A DNA stretch of 64,000 nucleotides from Bacillota bacterium (GCA_023442465.1 JAEZZQ010000021.1:1-64000), one strand, 5' to 3'; numbered from the stretch's first letter, positions 1 through 8,605 are shown. Notes: generated by a model not told the origin, from the sequence alone. Numbers and translations are program-made.

Positions 1-2
1 AT

Positions 3-947
3 CAACAATCTGGAGCACTTCATACCTATTTGAACGTGGATAAACCCTATGCATGGTCAGGCAGAACGGTCAGCGGTATTCTGGAACATGAGGAATACAT
101 CGGCACTACGGTGAATTGCAGAGGATATATCCCCTCCTTCAAGAGCAAAAAGCAACGGAAGAATCCGCCTGAAAACTGGCTCCGGTTTGAGAACACCCAC
201 AAGCCAATCATTGACCGTGAAACATGGGACATTGTGCAGAAGGTTCGTTCAGGGAAACGCCGACCCAACAAGATGGGTGAAATGGATATGCTTTCGGGGT
301 TGGTGGAATGCGAGACTTGCGGAACGAAGCATTACTTATGCCGTTGTGGTAGCTGGAACGAGGAACAGTATACTTACACCTGCGGTAAGTACCATACACA
401 TAAGGACGAGTGTACTCCCCACACCATCAAAGTTATGGCATTACACCAGATTGTATTAGCAGAAATTCAGCGGATAACAGCCGAAGCCAAGGAGCATACA
501 GAGCAATTCCTACAACGGGCAATGGATAAGCACCAATGCCAGCTAAAACAGGAGCTTTCCGTTAAGATACGTGAACTGGGAAAGGCTCAGAAACGCCTTT
601 CAGACTTAGATAGGCTCTTGCAGAAAGCGTTTGAACAGCTGGCACTGGAAAATCTGTCTGAAATGCAGTTTAAGGCATTGACCGGAAACTATGAAAGAGA
701 AAGGCAGGAGCTTGCCCAGCGTTCTAACAAGCTGGAGCAGGAAATTCGTTCTGGAAAAGACACCATGCTCAATGCCGACCGCTTTATGACCATTGTGCAC
801 AGGTACACCGATATTCAGAAGCTAACACCTGAAATTGTGAGGGAGTTTGTCGCGAAGATTGTGGTGCATGAACGTTCCGAGCCGTACAAAAAGAAAAACT
901 ATACCCAGCAGGTTGATGTCTATTTCAACTTTGTGGGCAGGGTTTAG
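3..947 (+). CDS. Large serine recombinase, C-terminal part (cut by window edge)
   Basis: This is the C-terminal part of a large serine recombinase of the TndX/Tn4451-type family, which excises and integrates conjugative or mobilisable elements. The frame is open to the left edge, so the catalytic N-terminal resolvase domain lies outside the window; the first in-frame TTG at 30 is not a real start. What is visible is the end of the recombinase domain (SGRTVSGILEHEEYIG), a zinc-ribbon with paired cysteines (ECETCG, then CRCG and TCGKYH), a long coiled coil (about residues 150-250 of the visible part) and a C-terminal DUF4368-like end (TPEIVREFVAKIVVHERSEP). Such genes usually sit at one end of their element, so the element should extend leftwards. 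Confidence 0.88.
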   Translation, partial: QQSGALHTYLNVDKPYAWSGRTVSGILEHEEYIGTTVNCRGYIPSFKSKKQRKNPPENWLRFENTHKPIIDRETWDIVQKVRSGKRRPNKMGEMDMLSGLVECETCGTKHYLCRCGSWNEEQYTYTCGKYHTHKDECTPHTIKVMALHQIVLAEIQRITAEAKEHTEQFLQRAMDKHQCQLKQELSVKIRELGKAQKRLSDLDRLLQKAFEQLALENLSEMQFKALTGNYERERQELAQRSNKLEQEIRSGKDTMLNADRFMTIVHRYTDIQKLTPEIVREFVAKIVVHERSEPYKKKNYTQQVDVYFNFVGRV

Positions 948-960
948 GATAAGAGAAAAG

Positions 961-985
961 CCGTAGGACTTGAAATCCTACGGCA
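961..985. terminator. Hairpin after the recombinase
   Basis: A perfect 9-bp stem (GCCGTAGGA pairing with TCCTACGGC) around a 7-base loop lies 13 bp after the recombinase stop. There is no clear T-run, so it may be a weak terminator or an end feature of the mobile element. Confidence 0.5.
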
Positions 986-1087
986 ACTCTTAAAAACTGA
1001 AAACATCCTTATAGACATGGCGCATTCAGGCTGCCCTTTTTGTAACCTCTCTCATTAACCGGTTTCTTCAGTGAAGTCCGTCTCCTA

Positions 1088-2113
1088 TTATCTTTGCACT
1101 CTTCCGGAAGCATCTCCACCCGCAAGCTTCTTCACCTCATCTGCACTCACTTGGTTGAAGTCTCCTTCGATGCTGTGCTTTAAACAGCTTGCGGCCACTG
1201 CGAACTCTATGATCTCCTGCGCACTCATACCCGCCAGACTGGCATAAATCAGCCCTGCTCCGAAGGAATCCCCTCCTCCCACACGGTCTACGATATGCAT
1301 CGTATATTTCTTGCTGAAATAATATTCGCCTTCAGTATATAGCATTCCCGCCCAGTTGTTGTCATTGGCGGAAAGAGACTCTCTTAGGGTAATCGCCACC
1401 TTCTGAAATCCGAAACGGTCTGCAAGGCGCTTTGCCACATCTTTATAACCTTCATGGTTTACTTTCCCCGCGGTTACATCGGTGTCAGGCGCTTTTATGC
1501 CGAATACGTCGCCGGCATCCTCTTCGTTAGCGATGCATACGTCCACATATTTACACAGCTCACCCATTACTTCACCGGCTTTCTCTTTGCTCCACAGCTT
1601 GTTTCTATAATTCAAGTCACAGCTTATAGTAATTCCTTTTTCCTTCGCCTTCTTGCAGGCTTCCAGGCATATTTTTGCAACGTTGTCTCCCAACGCAGGA
1701 GTAATTCCCGTGAAATGGAACCAATCCGCACCTTCAAAAATCACATCCCAGTCAAAATCCTCTTTTACCGCCTCAGCGATAGAGGAACCCTCTCTATCGT
1801 AAATAACCTTGGAAGCCCTTTGAGAAGCTCCTTTTTCCAGGAAGTAAATTCCTACCCTCTTGCCGCCCCGCACGATATCTTTGGTATCCACACCAAACTG
1901 CCTCAGAGAATTGATGCCCGCCTGACCGATTTCATGTGCCGGGAGTTTTGTCACAAAGGAGGAATCCAAACCATAATTTGCAAGGGATACCGCTACGTTG
2001 GCCTCTCCGCCTCCGTAAGTAGCTCCATAGCTTGCCGCCTGAACGAAACGGTAATAGCCCTCCGGCGCCAGCCTTAGCATAATTTCACCAAAAGTTACTG
2101 TTTTTTTATTCAT
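1088..2113 (-). CDS. kdgK: 2-keto-3-deoxygluconate kinase
   Basis: PfkB-family sugar kinase that phosphorylates 2-keto-3-deoxygluconate (KDG) to KDPG in the cytosol. The protein is 341 aa with the family motifs GGGEANVA near residue 34 and DRVGGGDSFGAGL near residue 279, the latter carrying the catalytic Asp. I chose the start at 2113 (MNKKTVTFGEI), which has an AGGGAG site upstream; an upstream in-frame ATG would overlap eda and add 20 unlike-family residues. It is the last gene of the run dhuI, unknown gene, eda, kdgK. It receives KDG from both the KduI/KduD branch and the UxuA branch encoded further right. The intact C terminus shows that the neighbouring mobile element did not disrupt it. 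Confidence 0.93.
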   Translation of the reverse strand: MNKKTVTFGEIMLRLAPEGYYRFVQAASYGATYGGGEANVAVSLANYGLDSSFVTKLPAHEIGQAGINSLRQFGVDTKDIVRGGKRVGIYFLEKGASQRASKVIYDREGSSIAEAVKEDFDWDVIFEGADWFHFTGITPALGDNVAKICLEACKKAKEKGITISCDLNYRNKLWSKEKAGEVMGELCKYVDVCIANEEDAGDVFGIKAPDTDVTAGKVNHEGYKDVAKRLADRFGFQKVAITLRESLSANDNNWAGMLYTEGEYYFSKKYTMHIVDRVGGGDSFGAGLIYASLAGMSAQEIIEFAVAASCLKHSIEGDFNQVSADEVKKLAGGDASGRVQR

Positions 2114-2132
2114 AAATTCTTTATTCTCCCTT

Positions 2133-3095
2133 CTATTTCTGAATGAGATGCACCGCAAAACCGCCGATTTCATCCTTTAAGTAAATAGCCTTCAGCCTGT
2201 CCTTATCGTCTCTCTTGGCAGTCGCTTCATCGAATATCACACCCTGCCTTTCCAGATGATAAATAGCTCTTTCTATATAATTCGTACCGATTGCGATATG
2301 TCCGTTTGCTCCAAGGTACGGGGTCTTCATCACTTCGATACCTGTTCCTGCAAAGATAGAGCCGGCCCCTGCCTTTTTCGTCATTCCAAAAATTGCCTCG
2401 AAAGTTCCTGCCGTATGATCGGCAGACTCCTCGTCTGTCTCGTTGATTCCTACATGCTTAAGCTCGAATCCCAGCATCTTCGTTACGGCTTCCCTGGTCA
2501 AAGCTTCAATCTTATCGAAGCTTCCCGCAATTACCAAGTCCTTTTTCACCATCCAGCTTCCGCCGCATGCAACAATTTTATCGAAGTCCAGATATTCTTT
2601 TAAGTTATCCGCGGTAATGCCTCCTGTAGGCATAAACTTCATCTTGCTGTACGGTGCGCTCATCGCCTTGATCATCTCGATTCCGCCTGCCGCCTCTGCG
2701 GGAAAAAATTTTACCGTATCGAGTCCCAGCTCGATAGCGGCTTCCACATCACTTGGGTTGGAAGTTCCCGGAAGCACCGGGATATTTTTCCCTACGCAGT
2801 AGAAAACCACCCGGGGATTCAGTCCGGGGCTTACGATGAACTTTGCTCCGGCCGAAACAGCACGATCCACCTGCTCTATCGTAAGGACTGTTCCTGCTCC
2901 CACAAGCATGTCGGGGAATTCCCTCGCCATAATACGGATAGATTCCTCTGCCGCATCCGTTCGGAAAGTTACTTCAGCGACGGGAAGTCCGCCTTTGAAC
3001 AGTGCCTCCGCAAGGGGTTTCGCATCCTTTGCATCGTCTAAAGCGATTACCGGCACAATGCCTATCTTACCAATTTCTTCAATTATCGGATTCAT
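2133..3095 (-). CDS. eda: KDPG/KHG aldolase with C-terminal VOC-like extension
   Basis: Cleaves KDPG to pyruvate and glyceraldehyde-3-phosphate (Entner-Doudoroff aldolase). The N-terminal 210 residues are a standard Eda: E41 and R45 in EVTFRT, the Schiff-base lysine K129 in TVKFFPAEAAGG, and PTGGI near 156. The usual family length is about 205-215 aa, but this protein has 320. The extra 110 residues start at ELKHVGIN and end GGFAVHLIQK, a pattern like a vicinal-oxygen-chelate (glyoxalase-like) domain. Only 19 bp separate it from kdgK. The role of the extension is unknown; it might bind a sugar acid or metal, or be structural. Confidence 0.92.
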   Translation of the reverse strand: MNPIIEEIGKIGIVPVIALDDAKDAKPLAEALFKGGLPVAEVTFRTDAAEESIRIMAREFPDMLVGAGTVLTIEQVDRAVSAGAKFIVSPGLNPRVVFYCVGKNIPVLPGTSNPSDVEAAIELGLDTVKFFPAEAAGGIEMIKAMSAPYSKMKFMPTGGITADNLKEYLDFDKIVACGGSWMVKKDLVIAGSFDKIEALTREAVTKMLGFELKHVGINETDEESADHTAGTFEAIFGMTKKAGAGSIFAGTGIEVMKTPYLGANGHIAIGTNYIERAIYHLERQGVIFDEATAKRDDKDRLKAIYLKDEIGGFAVHLIQK

Positions 3096-3113
3096 ATCTG
3101 AATCTTCCTCCTT

Positions 3114-3902
3114 TTACACAATTGTTCCGTATACTTCTATCTGGCTCAATGCCGGAAACGGCGAGGGGTCATCCGCCTTTATCAAATTTCCAAGGCGCAC
3201 CCACGTAATCCGTTTTTTCCCGAATTCCAGAATATGAGGCAGACTGCTTTTTTCCAAATCCCACTCTATGCTCGTTCCATCGGAAAATGTCAGCGTTACC
3301 TGCCTCCACCAGTTATCATGGGGAAAATCGGAACGAGTATACAAAACGATTTTGTCCGTCTCCACCTCATGCCCGAAATCTACGCTCATATACGCATCCT
3401 CCCGCATATTGATTCCCCACGATTCATAGGGCCATTCTCCATGAGAACGGTTCTCACATACGCCGTCAATGGCGTTGCGGGCTGCAAAAACAGATTCTCC
3501 TCTCGTCTCTACGTTAGCCTGAGCATGAGGATAACAATTCGTCTCCCCATGCTGGTCACATACATTCAACGCAAGGTTCCTATAACCCTTTATTTCATCT
3601 TCCCTGGCCGTCCGCACATATAAATAATGCCTGCTTCCATAAAATACCTTAGGAGAATAGCAAATCCTCTTTTCTCCGAAAGGGATCTGATACGACACAT
3701 TATCCGTAATATATACGAAGGCCGGTCCCATAGCATCGTCCACCTGCAGTATTACATGAATATTTTTCTCCGAGGTTTCCAGGACAATACGGTCACCCTC
3801 CGCATATTCCGCAGTACATACGAGGCTGACATAATCCTCCCCGCTGCTCACACATATAGTCTTTCCATTTTTATCGAGAACCTTAAGTGCCAGAACCGCC
3901 AT
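3114..3902 (-). CDS. Unknown protein with C-terminal F5/8-type (discoidin-like) module
   Basis: I do not recognise a named function. The 262-aa protein has no signal peptide or membrane segment, so it should be cytosolic. Residues about 130-262 resemble a discoidin/F5-8 carbohydrate-binding fold: an NAIDG motif (ARNAIDGVCENRSHG), an SVDFG strand, a DNWWRQVTLTFSDG stretch and a terminal ALSQIEVYG strand. The N-terminal half is beta-rich and unassigned. It lies 13 bp after dhuI and 18 bp before eda, so it is firmly within the uronate operon. A secreted-type binding module inside a cytosolic catabolic operon is unusual; it could be a substrate-binding or enzymatic partner acting on unsaturated uronates. 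Confidence 0.7.
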   Translation of the reverse strand: MAVLALKVLDKNGKTICVSSGEDYVSLVCTAEYAEGDRIVLETSEKNIHVILQVDDAMGPAFVYITDNVSYQIPFGEKRICYSPKVFYGSRHYLYVRTAREDEIKGYRNLALNVCDQHGETNCYPHAQANVETRGESVFAARNAIDGVCENRSHGEWPYESWGINMREDAYMSVDFGHEVETDKIVLYTRSDFPHDNWWRQVTLTFSDGTSIEWDLEKSSLPHILEFGKKRITWVRLGNLIKADDPSPFPALSQIEVYGTIV

Positions 3903-3915
3903 ATCTTCACCCCAT

Positions 3916-4557
3916 TTAACCTTCCAAAATCTCTCTTACGCAGGCTGCTATCGCATCCTCCCTGCAATTTGCGAAGAAATATTCCTTAAACCGCTCTCCC
4001 GCCAAAGCTCCCTTCACCAACTCCCTATCCAGATTCTTCAAAATCGTTACCATATCCTGATGCGTTATCTTCTTTACCTCATCGAGAATCTTCTTATTCC
4101 TCTGTTCCGGTATAACCCTATCCTTCGGATAACCCTGTCCCCCTTCACAGGAAAACAACTTCTCGAAAATATAGGAAAGATTCAGCTCCGCACCCCAGCC
4201 AAAGCCCTTGGCAAAAGGAAGCGCAATTGCATTGCCGTCATTGATCTGAGCAAACATATATGCATCCGAAGGATCCACAATATGTCCGCACAGCACTCCC
4301 GGAAAAGAGTTACAGGCAAGCATAGCCCCTTCCCCCGTACCACAGCCCGTCACCACGTAATCCGCCGCTCCCGAATTCAAAAGCACTGCCGCAAGAATAC
4401 CATTTTGCACATATGTAAGCGAGTTCACATCCTCCGCACTATACATGCCATAATTATATACCTCGTGCCCAAGAGGCTCCACCGTCTTCTTCAAAGTATC
4501 ACAGACCAACTCATTCTTAGCCGCCTGACTGTTCTCATTTATTAAAGCTATCTTCAT
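3916..4557 (-). CDS. dhuI: RpiB/LacAB-family sugar isomerase, probable DhuI (4-deoxy-5-keto-uronate isomerase)
   Basis: RpiB/LacA/LacB-fold isomerase of 213 aa. Visible family signs are the N-terminal MKIALINENSQAAKN, the TGCGTGEG phosphate/sugar-binding loop near residue 81 and a long C-terminal helical region. Canonical RpiB is about 150 aa; the longer form matches the streptococcal DhuI group, which isomerises 4-deoxy-L-threo-5-hexosulose-uronate during glycosaminoglycan catabolism (known from the family). The start at 4557 has GGAAGG upstream; the in-frame ATG 33 bp earlier lacks a site. Context (kduD, kduI, kdgK, eda, GH88) supports the role, although a KduI that catalyses the same step is also present. 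An alternative is isomerisation of another uronate-derived sugar. Confidence 0.72.
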   Translation of the reverse strand: MKIALINENSQAAKNELVCDTLKKTVEPLGHEVYNYGMYSAEDVNSLTYVQNGILAAVLLNSGAADYVVTGCGTGEGAMLACNSFPGVLCGHIVDPSDAYMFAQINDGNAIALPFAKGFGWGAELNLSYIFEKLFSCEGGQGYPKDRVIPEQRNKKILDEVKKITHQDMVTILKNLDRELVKGALAGERFKEYFFANCREDAIAACVREILEG

Positions 4558-4753
4558 TTTCCTTCCCTGCTCCTTTCCCTGCATCCACATAAAAATACAG
4601 CCCCCTCTATATTTCCTTCTCCGTACTTCCTTCTCTGCGTTTCCCTATTTTCTCTCTTAAACCATTTCAATTTCTCTAATTATCCATTACCCTCTTATCA
4701 CCATTCTTCTCTAACACAATGCATCAACAACAATTACACCCTCAACCCCCGCT

Positions 4754-5039
4754 AATTTTATGTACAATTTCACAGCCTTCCAGAGGCTTTCTTCGGTGTA
4801 TTCGGTTTCAGTTCCTTTAGCCAACGGCTTGCATTTTCTTAAGGAAACCCTTGACACCCAGGGAAAATGCCGCATGGATGCGGCATTTAGGCAGCACAGT
4901 ACATGGATGTACTTTGCTGCCGGCCCGACCGTTCCCGACACACTCCCGGTTTCCTTTAGAAAATACAGCCGTTCGCGTCGGAACAGAAACCGAATACACC
5001 GAAGAAAGCCATCAACACCCCTCCATTGTACATAAAATT
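4754..5039. repeat. Palindromic repeat family 1, long copy
   Basis: A 286-bp element bounded by a perfect 15-bp inverted repeat, AATTTTATGTACAAT. Inside lie two arms of about 64 bp (4785-4849 and 4948-5010) that are near-perfect inverted copies, beginning GGCTTTCTTCGG and ending AAGGAAACC. The centre has two further hairpins: 4866-4887 (AATGCCGCAT stem) and 4890-4921 (GGCAGCA and AGTACAT stems). A shorter relative is at 40759-40904. It occupies most of the gap between kduD and dhuI; the flanking 4558-4753 is AT/pyrimidine-rich without a recognisable gene. Confidence 0.85.
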
Positions 5040-5080
5040 TTCACAACCCCCCCCCATCACACACCCCACCTATTGAAACA

Positions 5081-5887
5081 TCACTGCGGCTGCTTCCCAA
5101 TATAAGCAAGAATACCACCATCCACATAAAGCACATGCCCGTTCACAAAATCCGATGCATCCGATGCGAGAAATACCGCCGGTCCCTGCAAATCCTCCGC
5201 TTCTCCCCAACGCGCCGCCGGAGTCTTGGCGATAATGAACTGATCAAAAGGATGCTTGGAACCGTCCGGCTGAATCTCGCGGAGAGGTGCCGTCTGAGGC
5301 GTAGCGATATAGCCGGGGCCGATGCCGTTGCACTGAATATTGAATTCGCCGTATTCAGAAGCAATATTCTTAGTTAACATCTTAAGTCCACCCTTGGCAG
5401 CCGCATAAGCGGATACCGTCTCGCGTCCCAGCTCGCTCATCATGGAGCAGATATTTATTATCTTGCCATGCCCTTTTTTGATCATGCTGGGAATTACCGC
5501 CTTAGAAACGATAAAGGGAGCATTCAGATCCACATCGATTACCTGACGGAACTCCGCCGCCGTCATGTCACACATAGGAATACGCCTGATGATTCCTGCA
5601 TTATTTACGAGAATATCGATTACGCCTACTTCCTTCTCAATAAGCGCTGCCATTTCCTGTACCTGCTCTTCGTTCGTTACGTCGCATACATAGCCGTGAG
5701 CCTTGATTCCTTTTTCCTCATATGCCGCAAGACCTTTATCCACCAATTCCTGCTTAATATCGTTAAATACAATAGTTGCTCCCGCTTCCGCATAGGCGGT
5801 TGCAATTGCAAAGCCAATTCCGTAAGAAGCTCCTGTTATCAATGCTACTTTACCTTCCAGTGAAAATTTGTTCATTAATCCGCTCAT
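5081..5887 (-). CDS. kduD: 2-dehydro-3-deoxy-gluconate 5-dehydrogenase (KduD/DhuD-type SDR)
   Basis: Classical short-chain dehydrogenase of 268 aa that reduces 3-deoxy-D-glycero-2,5-hexodiulosonate to KDG with NAD(P)H in the cytosol. The Rossmann motif TGASYGIG is near residue 18, NNAG at 95-98, and the catalytic residues are S148, Y161 and K165 (SAYAAAKGG). The start at 5887 leaves AAGGAG eight bases upstream; an ATG six bases earlier sits almost on top of that site. It follows kduI by 148 bp and is separated from dhuI by the long palindromic repeat, so it may be uncoupled in transcription from the downstream genes. Confidence 0.92.
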   Translation of the reverse strand: MSGLMNKFSLEGKVALITGASYGIGFAIATAYAEAGATIVFNDIKQELVDKGLAAYEEKGIKAHGYVCDVTNEEQVQEMAALIEKEVGVIDILVNNAGIIRRIPMCDMTAAEFRQVIDVDLNAPFIVSKAVIPSMIKKGHGKIINICSMMSELGRETVSAYAAAKGGLKMLTKNIASEYGEFNIQCNGIGPGYIATPQTAPLREIQPDGSKHPFDQFIIAKTPAARWGEAEDLQGPAVFLASDASDFVNGHVLYVDGGILAYIGKQPQ

Positions 5888-6035
5888 ATTCATATCTCCT
5901 TTTCTCCTTGTTATCCGTTACTCTTCAGCCTTCGGCCCCGCTGCAACATATAATACACAGAAACTATGCCTCCCGCATAATTTCGCGCTGTAACTTCCAG
6001 GTTTTCTGTGACTTTCCCTTAACTGCAAAAAATCC

Positions 6036-6899
6036 TTACATTAAATCCTTCATATCTACAGCGTCCATATCGTCGAACGCCTGGTTCTCGCCTACCATTC
6101 CCCAGATAAAGGTATATGCTCTGGAGCCACAGCCGGAATGGATGGACCAGCTCGGCGATATCACCGCTTCTTCGTTTCTCATTACGATATGCCTCGTTTC
6201 GCTGGGCTCTCCCATATAGTGCATAACAAAGGCATCCTGCTGCATTTCGAAGTAAAGATATACCTCCATGCGCCTGTCGTGAGTGTGACAAGGCATCGTA
6301 TTCCATACACTTCCCGGCTTAAGCTTTGTCATTCCCATAACGAGCTGGCAGCTCTCCACCTGTCCCGGAAGTATGTATTTACAAATAACTCTATGGTTCG
6401 CATCTTCCAGGCAGCCTAGCTCCACCTTATTCTCATCTTTTACGATGACTACGCCCTCTTCGGGTTCTCCCTCAGGCTTTATCAATACGGTAGGATAAGA
6501 TTTATGAGCGGGTGCACTGTTGATATAAAATTTAGCAGGACAGGAAGCATCCTTACTTTCGAAGGAGATATCCTTCGCTCCCATTCCAATGTACATTCCC
6601 TCTTTGAAGCCTACCTGATATCTTTTTCCGTCAATGATAACCGTTCCTGCGCCGCCGATATTGATTACGCCCATTTCTCTTCTCTGAAGAAAATATTCCG
6701 CCCGCAGCTCGTCCCCTGCCGTCAGCTTAAGCACTTTCGAAACAGGCGTCGCTGCTCCCGTAATGATGCGGTCGATATGGCTGTATACAAGCTTAATTTC
6801 ATCCCCCGCGAATAAATCCTGAATCAAAAATTCTTCTCTCAGTCTCTCCGTCGTATAGTGTTTCACATCTCTCGGTGAAACCGCTGTCCTAAGTTCCAT
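6036..6899 (-). CDS. kduI: 5-dehydro-4-deoxy-D-glucuronate isomerase
   Basis: Cupin-fold, metal-dependent isomerase (287 aa; family about 275-285) that converts 4-deoxy-L-threo-5-hexosulose-uronate to 3-deoxy-D-glycero-2,5-hexodiulosonate. All four metal ligands are visible: H205 and H207 in PCHTHD, E212 in RRMEVYLYF and H254 in SWSIHSG. It is the first gene of the minus-strand run kduI-kduD-dhuI and so on, and is divergently transcribed from the AraC regulator across 212 bp. The presence of both KduI and a DhuI-type isomerase for the same chemical step is noteworthy. Confidence 0.94.
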   Translation of the reverse strand: MELRTAVSPRDVKHYTTERLREEFLIQDLFAGDEIKLVYSHIDRIITGAATPVSKVLKLTAGDELRAEYFLQRREMGVINIGGAGTVIIDGKRYQVGFKEGMYIGMGAKDISFESKDASCPAKFYINSAPAHKSYPTVLIKPEGEPEEGVVIVKDENKVELGCLEDANHRVICKYILPGQVESCQLVMGMTKLKPGSVWNTMPCHTHDRRMEVYLYFEMQQDAFVMHYMGEPSETRHIVMRNEEAVISPSWSIHSGCGSRAYTFIWGMVGENQAFDDMDAVDMKDLM

Positions 6900-7031
6900 T
6901 CTTTTCCCATCCTTCCTATTTTAATCTTCAACTTAAAAACGTCTTATAAAATCGTCTGAACTCTTCTATTCGTTATGTCTTTATCCTATCATACTATTTA
7001 TTCCAATTCTTGTTTTATGTTTTCATAAATA

Positions 7032-7060
7032 TTGCAAATATTGAATACACCCCTTATAAT
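7032..7060 (+). promoter_or_regulatory. Promoter of the first AraC regulator
   Basis: TTGCAA, a 17-bp spacer and TATAAT lie 52 bp before the start codon. The same layout, including ACCCCT before the -10 box, precedes the paralogous regulator at 24091. Confidence 0.75.
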
Positions 7061-7111
7061 GAAATTAGGAATCAGGAAAATCAGGAAAACTATGGAAAGG
7101 ATTGAACTATT

Positions 7112-7969
7112 ATGGAGGAATTTACATCGTGTAAAATGGCAACCCAGCATTGTATTACCAATAAATATTTTGCTCTTGCTCATCTTTATAGCGATGAAAA
7201 GACAATGGACATGCACATTCATGACTGCTGCGAAATCTATTATTCCATATCCGGAGGAAAGCAGTTTTTAATCGACAACCGCTTTTACGATATTGAGCCC
7301 GGAGATATTTTCTTTATCAATCAATATGAAAGCCATTATTTGACGCAGGTGGATACCGGCGTACACGAAAGGATTGTCATTTCTGTACATCCTGATTATT
7401 TGCAGGAGATTTCCTCTGATCAGACTGATTTAAGCTATTGCTTTACCCATAGATTCGACGGGCTCCCTCACAAGCTTCATTTGGACCCGGAAATGAGCAA
7501 ACGCTTTATTTATTTGATACATAAAATAGCCGATAGCGAAGGCTTCGGCTGCGATTTGATGGAACGCGCTGGGTTTTCCGACCTCATGGTCTTTCTCAAC
7601 CGGACCTTTTATGAGTCCTGCCATAGGGAATATACAGAGAAGGTTGTTACCAACCATGCACAGGTAGATGATATTCTCAGCTACATTAACCGGCATATTT
7701 CTGAAGATATTACCTTAGAGCGGCTTTCCGAATATTTCTATTTAAGCTCCTCATATCTGTGCCGCATTTTTAAATCTACCACAGGCACTACTATCAACAA
7801 ATATATTACCGCAAGAAGAATCACCATTGCCAAGGCTCTGCTGAACGAGGGGATTTCCGTTACGGAAGTTTGCGGTCAATGCGGCTTCAACGATTACAGC
7901 AACTTCTTAAAGGCCTTTACCAAGGCTGTGGGAATATCTCCCAAGAAATACGCACAATTCAATTCTTAG
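7112..7969 (+). CDS. AraC-family regulator with cupin sensor (paralogue 1)
   Basis: Transcription regulator of 285 aa. Residues about 20-100 form an AraC-type cupin sensor (MHIHDCCEIYYSISG, then EPGDIFFINQYESH), and residues about 180-285 carry two helix-turn-helix motifs (LERLSEYFYLSSSYLCRIFK and VTEVCGQCGFNDYSNFLKAF). It is divergent from kduI and converges on DUF624 with an 11-bp overlap. It is closely similar along its whole length to the regulator at 24091, with a near-identical DNA-binding domain, so both probably recognise the same operator. The likely role is induction of uronate catabolism by a pathway intermediate; the effector is not visible from sequence. Confidence 0.9.
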   Translation: MEEFTSCKMATQHCITNKYFALAHLYSDEKTMDMHIHDCCEIYYSISGGKQFLIDNRFYDIEPGDIFFINQYESHYLTQVDTGVHERIVISVHPDYLQEISSDQTDLSYCFTHRFDGLPHKLHLDPEMSKRFIYLIHKIADSEGFGCDLMERAGFSDLMVFLNRTFYESCHREYTEKVVTNHAQVDDILSYINRHISEDITLERLSEYFYLSSSYLCRIFKSTTGTTINKYITARRITIAKALLNEGISVTEVCGQCGFNDYSNFLKAFTKAVGISPKKYAQFNS

Positions 7970-8588
7970 CTCCGGAGACGCTGTCCCAGCCGTATTTGGG
8001 GAAAATGATGTATTCCAGTATTTTAGAATGAGTAAAAGCGATTCCGCCTGCACTGATAAACAGTATCGGCCAGAAGACGAATATGCCCAGAGCGATGATG
8101 CAGCCGGCGATAACCGCCATGAAAAGCACCCAGGAAAGGTTTTTAAGCATCACCATGAAGGTCATGAAGAACAGGTTCTTAAGATTTGTATCCAAACGGG
8201 CCGCAAGCGGAAACACGAGCATGAGCATGCATAGATAAAGCACCGCAAATACGAGGTACAGCCAGAAAATAAAGGCTGCTCCCTCGAATTCTGCACGATG
8301 CCATATATATAAGCCGCCTGCGAAAAAGAAGCCGAGAGCAAGCACAATCAGCCATAATGCGGTGGATTGCCTGAAGTTTTCCTTAAAGGCCTTCCAAAAG
8401 GACGGGAAGATATAGCTTTCCTCGTTACGCGCCATTTTCAAGGATACGTAATAGAGCGCAGAGGAGGAGGCACCGATTGTCACCACCGGCAGACTTAAAA
8501 GTGTCCAAAGGAGGGTCAAAAAGAAAATATCTGCCACCTTACCCATAAACCTCCAAATGGGATTATCATAATGAAATAAATTCGCCAT
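7959..8588 (-). CDS. DUF624 (YesL-type) membrane protein
   Basis: Integral membrane protein of 209 aa of the DUF624/YesL family, with about five hydrophobic segments (for example FFLTLLWTLLSLPVVTIGA near residue 22 and WVLFMAVIAGCIIALGIFVF near 152). The family is repeatedly found beside ABC sugar importers and GH88/GH105 genes in Firmicutes, but its biochemical role is unknown. It is the last gene of the importer operon, 17 bp after DUF2264, and its stop overlaps the convergent AraC gene. It may assist importer function or stability. Confidence 0.88.
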   Translation of the reverse strand: MANLFHYDNPIWRFMGKVADIFFLTLLWTLLSLPVVTIGASSSALYYVSLKMARNEESYIFPSFWKAFKENFRQSTALWLIVLALGFFFAGGLYIWHRAEFEGAAFIFWLYLVFAVLYLCMLMLVFPLAARLDTNLKNLFFMTFMVMLKNLSWVLFMAVIAGCIIALGIFVFWPILFISAGGIAFTHSKILEYIIFPKYGWDSVSGAKN

Positions 8589-8605
8589 GCCTTCCTCCTC
8601 TTATT

